Source: an uncultured cyanobacterium (lineage in GTDB: Bacteria; Cyanobacteriota; Cyanobacteriia; Cyanobacteriales; Geitlerinemataceae). Taken from it: a stretch of 9,922 nt of DNA. The stretch covers positions 1-9,922 of the forward strand of contig CAKZKB010000220.1 of the NCBI GenBank assembly GCA_937121005.1. The letters are read 5' to 3'. The notes below the pieces were generated by a model. That model worked only from the letters and a program-made list of their open reading frames with translations. It was not told the origin of the DNA and ran no database searches. Position 1 is the first letter of the stretch. Every line of letters begins with the position of its first letter. This document shows positions 6,365-9,922 of this stretch, piece after piece. The translations under genes were made by a program, and so were the position numbers.

Positions 6365-6814
6365 ATGTCTAACTGGCTCGAACACAGCGTCCAAATTGAA
6401 ATTCCCCTCCCCATCGATCGCGTCTGGGAATTGTGGTCGGACATCGAAAATATGTCCGAATGGATGGGATGGATCGACTCAGTAGAAATCCTCCCGGAAG
6501 ACCCCGATCTGTCGCGGTGGAAACTCTCGGAAAGACGGCTGAACTTCGAGTTTACTTGGCTCTCGAGAATTTATCGCGTCGTGCCCCACCAACTGATACA
6601 ATGGGAATCGGTCGATGGTTTGCCCAATCGCGGTGCCGTGCGCTTTTACGATCGCAAAGGCAGCAGCATCGTGCGTTTGAGCATTGCTTACGACATTCCG
6701 GGGATCGTGGGTAAAATTCTCGATCGCCTGTTTTTAGGACAGTTTGTGGAAGCCTCCATTCGTGCCGACATGGAACGCTTTCGCGACTACGCCCTGGCCG
6801 CTTCGCGGAATTAA
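6365..6814 (+). CDS. SRPBCC-domain (START/polyketide-cyclase-like) protein behind crtQ
   Basis: The 149-residue protein fits a single SRPBCC (helix-grip) domain, a fold with a deep hydrophobic pocket that holds lipids, pigments or polyketides. It opens with a beta-strand and the helix typical of the coenzyme-Q-binding/cyclase subgroup: VQIEIPLPIDRVWELWSDIENMSEWMGWIDSVEILPED (residues ~9-46). Next come the strands RWKLSERRLNFEFTWLSRI and IQWESVDGLPNRGAVRFYDRKGSSIVRLSIAYDIPG, and a long C-terminal helix that lines the pocket (VGKILDRLFLGQFVEASIRADMERFRDYAL). There is no signal peptide or membrane segment. As I recall, a similar small gene follows zeta-carotene desaturase in Synechocystis and other cyanobacteria, which suggests a role linked to carotenoid synthesis or carriage, but that is inferred from position. 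A 284-bp spacer with repeats and a MITE-like insertion separates it from crtQ, so co-transcription is uncertain. Confidence 0.85.
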   Translation: MSNWLEHSVQIEIPLPIDRVWELWSDIENMSEWMGWIDSVEILPEDPDLSRWKLSERRLNFEFTWLSRIYRVVPHQLIQWESVDGLPNRGAVRFYDRKGSSIVRLSIAYDIPGIVGKILDRLFLGQFVEASIRADMERFRDYALAASRN

Positions 6815-6907
6815 AAATTCAAAATTAAAAAGATTGAGTTTACGTTTAAACTGGAGGCTTGTCACCTTTCACCTCTCGGTTAGATCGTTCCTAATTCCAT
6901 CTTTGCC

Positions 6908-7837
6908 ATGGAACTCAAACAAGTCATTATTGCCCACAAAGCCGGAAACAAACTTTCCAAAGAGTGGGGAGAAACCTGCGCCCACCAACTCGAAGCCCGA
7001 GGCTGTCGAGTTTTGCTCGGCCCCACTGGCCCCACCGACAATCCGTACCCCGTTTTTATCGCTTCAGCCACCTCTAAAATCGACTTGGCGATCGTCCTAG
7101 GTGGAGACGGTTCCGTATTAACCGCCGCGCGTCACGTTTCCGAAGCAGGTATTCCTATTTTAGCAGTTAACGTGGGCGGACATTTGGGATTTTTGACCGA
7201 ACCGTTCGAGCATTTTGAAGATACCGAACGGGTGTGGGATCGCCTCAGCGAAGATCGCTTTGCGGTACAGCGACGCATGATGCTAGCGGCGCAACTTTAC
7301 GATGGCGATCGCCGCGATATCGAACCCGCCAGCGATCGCTATTTAGCCCTCAATGAAATGTGCGTCAAACCCGCTTCCCCCGATCGGATGATGACTTCAA
7401 CCTTAGAAATCGAAATTGATGGGGCAGTGGTGGATCAATTTCAAGGGGATGGGTTGCTCGTTTCCACGCCAACAGGTTCCACTTGTTATAACCTATCAGC
7501 AAATGGCCCGATCGTCCACATGGGGATGGAAGCCATGGTGGTTGCGCCGATTTGTCCCTTGAGTTTGTCCAGTCGTCCGATCGTGATTCCACCGCGATCG
7601 CAGGTGACAATTTGGACGTTGCGCGATCGCGATTTAAACACCAAATTGTGGATGGATGGCGTACTCGCAACCGCCATCTGGCCGAACCAGCGCGTCGATG
7701 TGGGCATGGCTGAGTGTCAGGCCCAGTTTATCATCCTTCGCGAAGATTTTTCCTACTACAAAACCCTGCGGGAAAAACTCAACTGGGCTGGTTCGCGGAT
7801 TCATTATAACAACCCGCGCGGCCGATCTAGCAGATAA
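6908..7837 (+). CDS. nadK: NAD kinase
   Basis: The 309-residue cytosolic enzyme phosphorylates NAD+ to NADP+ with ATP (or polyphosphate in some homologues), supplying the NADP+ reduced by photosynthetic electron flow. All family motifs are present: GGDGS at 65-69 (phosphate binding and catalytic Asp), NVGGHLGFL at 88-96, the NE pair in ALNEM (149-150), and the GDGLLVSTPTGST (180-192)/YNLSANGP loop. The C-terminal beta-sandwich ends with LREDFSYYKTLREKLNWAGSR. Its length matches cyanobacterial NAD kinases, which usually occur as two paralogues; I cannot tell which one this is. The start at 6908 fits the family N-terminus (MELKQVIIAHKAGN), without a clear Shine-Dalgarno sequence. It lies 93 bp after the SRPBCC gene on the same strand, and its stop is 2 bp from the stop of the convergent flavoprotein gene. 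Confidence 0.95.
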   Translation: MELKQVIIAHKAGNKLSKEWGETCAHQLEARGCRVLLGPTGPTDNPYPVFIASATSKIDLAIVLGGDGSVLTAARHVSEAGIPILAVNVGGHLGFLTEPFEHFEDTERVWDRLSEDRFAVQRRMMLAAQLYDGDRRDIEPASDRYLALNEMCVKPASPDRMMTSTLEIEIDGAVVDQFQGDGLLVSTPTGSTCYNLSANGPIVHMGMEAMVVAPICPLSLSSRPIVIPPRSQVTIWTLRDRDLNTKLWMDGVLATAIWPNQRVDVGMAECQAQFIILREDFSYYKTLREKLNWAGSRIHYNNPRGRSSR

Positions 7838-7839
7838 GA

Positions 7840-8826
7840 TTAAGTGGTAGAAGCCAGCACTTCCCAACGGCGAGGAACCCGCAAGTCTCGCCAAATTTGT
7901 GTCGCCGCTAGCGCCCCATCTCCAGCCGCAACGATCGCCTGATTGAGTCCCACTTTTAGATCGCCAATGGCGAAAATACGCGGGTGGGAAGTGCGCCCCA
8001 TTTTGTCAGTGACGAGATAGCCGCCTTTGCGGTCTAAATTAAACTCTTGTAAGTAGGCATTGTGGTAGGTCGAACCCATGGAAATCAAGCCTGTTTCTAA
8101 AGGGAAGATCGTCCCATCGACGAGTTGAACTCCCGTCATTTGATGGTTGCGTCCTAAGAACTGTTCGATCGGCGTTTCCACAATTCGATAACCGTATTCT
8201 TGCAGTTGAGTTTTTAACGGTTCGCTCACTTCAAACTGTCCGTGCGTAAAAATGGTGATATAGGCCGTAAACCAACTGAGATTAAACACCATTTCTTCGA
8301 TGCTGGCTTCGCTTCCGGCAAAAAATCCGCATTGTTTGTCTGCCATTTCGTAGCCGTCGCAGACCATACAAACGTGCAAGTTATACCCGGCATACTCGTA
8401 AACATTTTTCATGTCTTCTAGCGGTGGCAAATTATCGATGATGCCACTAGCTGCAATCAGATATTTTGCCCGAAACACCGGATAAATGCTGTTGGTTCGC
8501 CCAACTTTGACGCGCACGGAAAAACTGTCTCCTTCATCGATAACGCTTTCGACAAAGCCATTGAGAAAGTCGCCATCGAGAGAGTCGTAATGTTGCTTGC
8601 CTTTTTGTAGTAAAACTCGTCCCGGCGTATCCGGTGGCAAACCGAGGTAGTTGTGCAATTCCTGCATCCAAAACGATCGCGCCTTGCCTTTATCAATAAT
8701 TAAACTGGAAAGGCGAAAGCGTTGCAAGTAAATTCCGGCGGAAAGTCCGCCTGCACCGCCACCAACAATCATGACATCGTAGAGGCGATCGGCGCGATCG
8801 TCGAGGTTCGATTTGGATAGTAACAT
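7840..8826 (-). CDS. Thioredoxin-reductase-like FAD-dependent oxidoreductase
   Basis: With the start at 8826 the protein has 328 residues, close to the usual 310-320 of low-molecular-weight thioredoxin reductases. The FAD motif VGGGAGGLSAG is at ~21-31, the redox-active CxxC is CMVC at 153-156 within VCMVCDGYE (aligning with CATCDG of bacterial enzymes), and the second FAD motif IFAIGDLKVG is near 284-293. The pyridine-nucleotide domain is degenerate: GFFAGSEAS (167-175) replaces GxGxxA/S, and the HRRxxxR motif that binds the NADPH phosphate is absent (FTHGQF instead). It may therefore reduce disulfides with another electron donor, as ferredoxin- or diflavin-linked relatives in cyanobacteria do, or act as a GliT-like dithiol oxidase; the substrate is unknown. 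A longer frame opens at 8907, but its first 27 codons translate a palindromic repeat, so 8826 is preferred. No clear ribosome binding site is seen at either start. Confidence 0.85.
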   Translation of the reverse strand: MLLSKSNLDDRADRLYDVMIVGGGAGGLSAGIYLQRFRLSSLIIDKGKARSFWMQELHNYLGLPPDTPGRVLLQKGKQHYDSLDGDFLNGFVESVIDEGDSFSVRVKVGRTNSIYPVFRAKYLIAASGIIDNLPPLEDMKNVYEYAGYNLHVCMVCDGYEMADKQCGFFAGSEASIEEMVFNLSWFTAYITIFTHGQFEVSEPLKTQLQEYGYRIVETPIEQFLGRNHQMTGVQLVDGTIFPLETGLISMGSTYHNAYLQEFNLDRKGGYLVTDKMGRTSHPRIFAIGDLKVGLNQAIVAAGDGALAATQIWRDLRVPRRWEVLASTT

Positions 8827-8872
8827 TGGATTGACCCAGATTGAAATTTCGGAGGTTGGATAGAGGAACGCT

Positions 8873-8920
8873 ACCCAACACGATAAGTTACGGTTGTTGG
8901 GTTTCATGCTTCAACCCAAC
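8873..8920. repeat. Compound palindromic repeat (GTTGGGTT/AACCCAAC) upstream of the flavoprotein gene
   Basis: GTTGGGTT (8896-8903) and AACCCAAC (8913-8920) form an 8-bp stem with a 9-base loop. TGTTGGGT (8895-8902) can instead pair with ACCCAACA (8873-8880). The same central arm therefore has two mutually exclusive partners. 'Ttgttgggtttcatgcttcaacccaacctac'-like repeats are, as I recall, common between cyanobacterial genes. It lies 47 bp or more before the preferred flavoprotein start, where it could act as a leader structure or simply be an interspersed repeat. Confidence 0.6.
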
Positions 8921-8935
8921 CTACACCTGTAAAAG

Positions 8936-8959
8936 GTAGGTGGATAATGCCCACCCTAC
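8936..8959. repeat. Imperfect palindrome, second copy of the 9367 repeat
   Basis: GTAGGTGG and CCACCCTAC flank ATAATGC. The sequence matches the 25-bp palindrome at 9367-9391 except for one deleted base and a few loop changes. It ends 2 bp beyond the rhodanese stop codon, so its hairpin could help terminate or protect that transcript, although no U-tract follows. Confidence 0.65.
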
Positions 8960-8961
8960 GG

Positions 8962-9342
8962 TTATTTTCCGGTTTCGATGTCTAAACCCAATTTCTGCCA
9001 GTTCGCCATCCCGCCTGAAATGTTGAAAACCTTTTGAAATCCTTCTTTTGCCAATTGTTGGGCAGCTAAAGGACTGCGGTGCGAGGTGAGACAAACAACG
9101 GCGATCGCCCGATCTTTTGGCAAGTCGCGAAACCACTGCGGGCGCAACAGCGATCGTAAAAATGGCAGCGATCCGAACATCAAACTGGGTAAACTCAGGT
9201 TTTTCGCCATCGGTGCGTGTCCCGATCGATATTCCAAGCCACTTCGCACGTCAATGAGAAGCGGTTTGTTTTTCATGCGAATAAATTCTCGCGGGGAAAT
9301 GTTGCGGACAGATGTTTTTCCAGTTGTCATGGTTGCAGTCAT
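8962..9342 (-). CDS. Single-domain rhodanese-like sulfurtransferase
   Basis: The 126-residue protein is one rhodanese domain, which carries a persulfide on an active-site cysteine and hands the sulfur to an acceptor. The N-terminal CH2A-like stretch is ISPREFIRMKNKPLLIDVRSGLEYRSGHAPMAKNLSLP (15-52). The active loop is CLTSHRS (84-90) with C84 as nucleophile, and the closing motif is VFNISGGMANWQKLGLDIE. The six-residue loop size matches sulfur-handling rhodaneses rather than Cdc25-like phosphatases. There is no signal peptide, so it is probably cytosolic. The start at 9342 is supported by AAGAG (9349-9353) six bases upstream; a second in-frame ATG at 9330 is the alternative. It lies between the Rieske gene and the thioredoxin-reductase-like gene on the same strand, but palindromic spacers of about 100 bp or more on both sides argue for separate transcription. 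The physiological acceptor cannot be deduced. Confidence 0.9.
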   Translation of the reverse strand: MTATMTTGKTSVRNISPREFIRMKNKPLLIDVRSGLEYRSGHAPMAKNLSLPSLMFGSLPFLRSLLRPQWFRDLPKDRAIAVVCLTSHRSPLAAQQLAKEGFQKVFNISGGMANWQKLGLDIETGK

Positions 9343-9366
9343 GGTAAACTCTTGATGATTGCAGTA

Positions 9367-9391
9367 GTAGGGTGGGCATTGCCCACCCTAC
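9367..9391. repeat. 25-bp near-perfect palindrome upstream of the rhodanese gene
   Basis: GTAGGGTGGGCA (9367-9378) and TGCCCACCCTAC (9380-9391) are perfect 12-bp inverted arms around a single T. The element is shared with 8936-8959. 'Gtagggtgggca' repeats of this type occur, as I recall, widely between cyanobacterial genes. It may also act as a strong bidirectional hairpin between the Rieske and rhodanese genes. Confidence 0.8.
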
Positions 9392-9412
9392 ATTGATTTG
9401 TTGCTTACAGGA

Positions 9413-9431
9413 GGGCAAACGCCGTTTGCCC
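9413..9431 (-). terminator. Hairpin 12 bp past the Rieske gene stop, possible terminator
   Basis: GGGCAAACG (9413-9421) and CGTTTGCCC (9423-9431) form a 9-bp perfect stem with a one-base centre. A stem with an empty loop must open by one or two pairs to fold in RNA. There is no U-tract, so intrinsic termination would be inefficient. It may equally be another interspersed repeat of the kind seen at 9367. Confidence 0.4.
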
Positions 9432-9442
9432 CTACATTCGGT

Positions 9443-9922
9443 TTAACTCCACCAAGGAGTCTCGCCAGTACGCGGATCGATTTCTTTCCAGGGAGAGATC
9501 CAAATGGCTTCGCCTTCGATGCGAACTCGAGCGAGTTTTAAGGGACGATTTGCCGGGCCGCGTTCCACTGTTCCGTCCGGGGCGAAACGCGATCCGTGAC
9601 AAGGACATTGAAATTGATTGGCGTTTCCATTCCAGGGAAAAGTACAGCCTAAATGCGTGCAATTGTTGACGATCGCGGTTTCATCTAACCCATTTTCTGT
9701 TACAGTTAAATAGGTCGGTTCTCCTGCCAGTCCCGCCACTAAAGCCCGCGATCCCGGTGCTTCTTTGAGGATTTGGCTGGCGGGAATGGGGTTTCCCAGT
9801 TTGTCTTTGGCGAGAATTGTCCCATCTCCCGTACCTTCGGCGGGGGCCATAAAAAACTTGGCAGCAGGGTAAGCAGCGCTAGCAGCAGTGACAGCGACGG
9901 CGCTTCCCGTTAAGAAGTTTAA
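9443..9922 (-). CDS. petC: Rieske [2Fe-2S] protein of the cytochrome b6f complex (partial, N-terminus off window)
   Basis: This subunit carries electrons from plastoquinol to cytochrome f. The frame stays open to the right edge, giving at least 159 residues; an internal ATG at 9850 is not the start, because the 24 codons before it (LNFLTGSAVAVTAASAAYPAAKFF) are the conserved N-terminal membrane anchor. The cluster motifs are CTHLGC (88-93 of the visible part) and CPCHGS (106-111), giving two Cys and two His ligands and the stabilising disulfide. The C-terminus SPWKEIDPRTGETPWW matches b6f Rieske proteins. About 15-30 N-terminal residues, including the region where a twin-arginine would lie, are missing. 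The next gene downstream is a rhodanese and not petA, which normally follows the main petC, so this may be one of the extra PetC paralogues (PetC2-like) that cyanobacteria carry. The basic-looking SRFAPDGTVERGPANRPLKL also differs from the usual GPAPLSLAL. Confidence 0.92.
   Translation of the reverse strand, partial: LNFLTGSAVAVTAASAAYPAAKFFMAPAEGTGDGTILAKDKLGNPIPASQILKEAPGSRALVAGLAGEPTYLTVTENGLDETAIVNNCTHLGCTFPWNGNANQFQCPCHGSRFAPDGTVERGPANRPLKLARVRIEGEAIWISPWKEIDPRTGETPWWS

Noticed and set aside
6837..6852. AGTTTA-cgtt-TAAACT hairpin between the SRPBCC gene and nadK
   Set aside because: A 6-bp A/T-rich stem without a U-tract is too weak to call a terminator.
7365..7670. Minus-strand frame of 101 codons inside nadK
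   Set aside because: Antisense shadow of a gene with all NAD kinase motifs; no features of its own.

Overview
The window is almost entirely from a cyanobacterium, probably a filamentous, Oscillatoriales-like one. The octamer GCGATCGC (HIP1) and its core CGATCG recur throughout from about position 1240 to the right end. The genes are cyanobacterial: zeta-carotene desaturase, a cytochrome b6f-type Rieske protein, a cyanobacterial-type NAD kinase and a cyanobacterial two-partner-secretion (TPS) adhesin. The exception is the first ~1,060 bases. They contain no CGATCG core that I could find and encode, on the minus strand, the C-terminal part of a Bacteroidota SusC/RagA outer-membrane receptor, followed by what looks like the start of its SusD partner.

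Layout. (i) 1-16, minus: first codons of a putative susD. (ii) 28-about 1065, minus: SusC C-terminal barrel, joined in frame to the adhesin. (iii) About 1066-4432, minus: a filamentous-haemagglutinin-like TPS exoprotein with signal peptide, TPS domain and 19 beta-helix repeats. It is split by a frameshift at a G-rich tract (3511-3530). (iv) 4433-4640: divergent intergenic region with a hairpin and a 12-bp palindrome in front of crtQ. (v) 4641-7837, plus: crtQ, an SRPBCC-domain protein and nadK. The crtQ-SRPBCC gap (284 bp) holds an 8-bp G-rich tandem repeat, a 121-bp MITE-like element with terminal inverted repeats and an exact 8-bp target duplication, and a heptamer-like repeat touching the next start codon. 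(vi) 7840-8826, minus: a thioredoxin-reductase-like flavoprotein, convergent with nadK and 2 bp from it. (vii) 8962-9342, minus: a single-domain rhodanese bracketed by two copies of one palindromic repeat. (viii) 9443-9922, minus: a Rieske protein cut by the right window edge.

How they fit together. CrtQ makes lycopene precursors for carotenoids; the SRPBCC protein behind it may bind a lipid or pigment, but that is inferred from position. NadK supplies NADP. The flavoprotein, rhodanese and Rieske protein on the other strand all have redox or sulfur chemistry, but wide repeat-filled spacers separate them and no operon is obvious. The adhesin would need an Omp85-type TpsB partner, which is not in this window.

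The most important caveat is the SusC/adhesin junction near 1060-1080. An assembly or amplification chimera between a cyanobacterium and an associated Bacteroidota explains it better than a real fusion gene. No stretch longer than 300 bases lacks a gene. I saw no tRNA, rRNA, CRISPR array or intact insertion sequence, and no convincing new multi-gene system; the best undescribed element is the MITE-like insertion.
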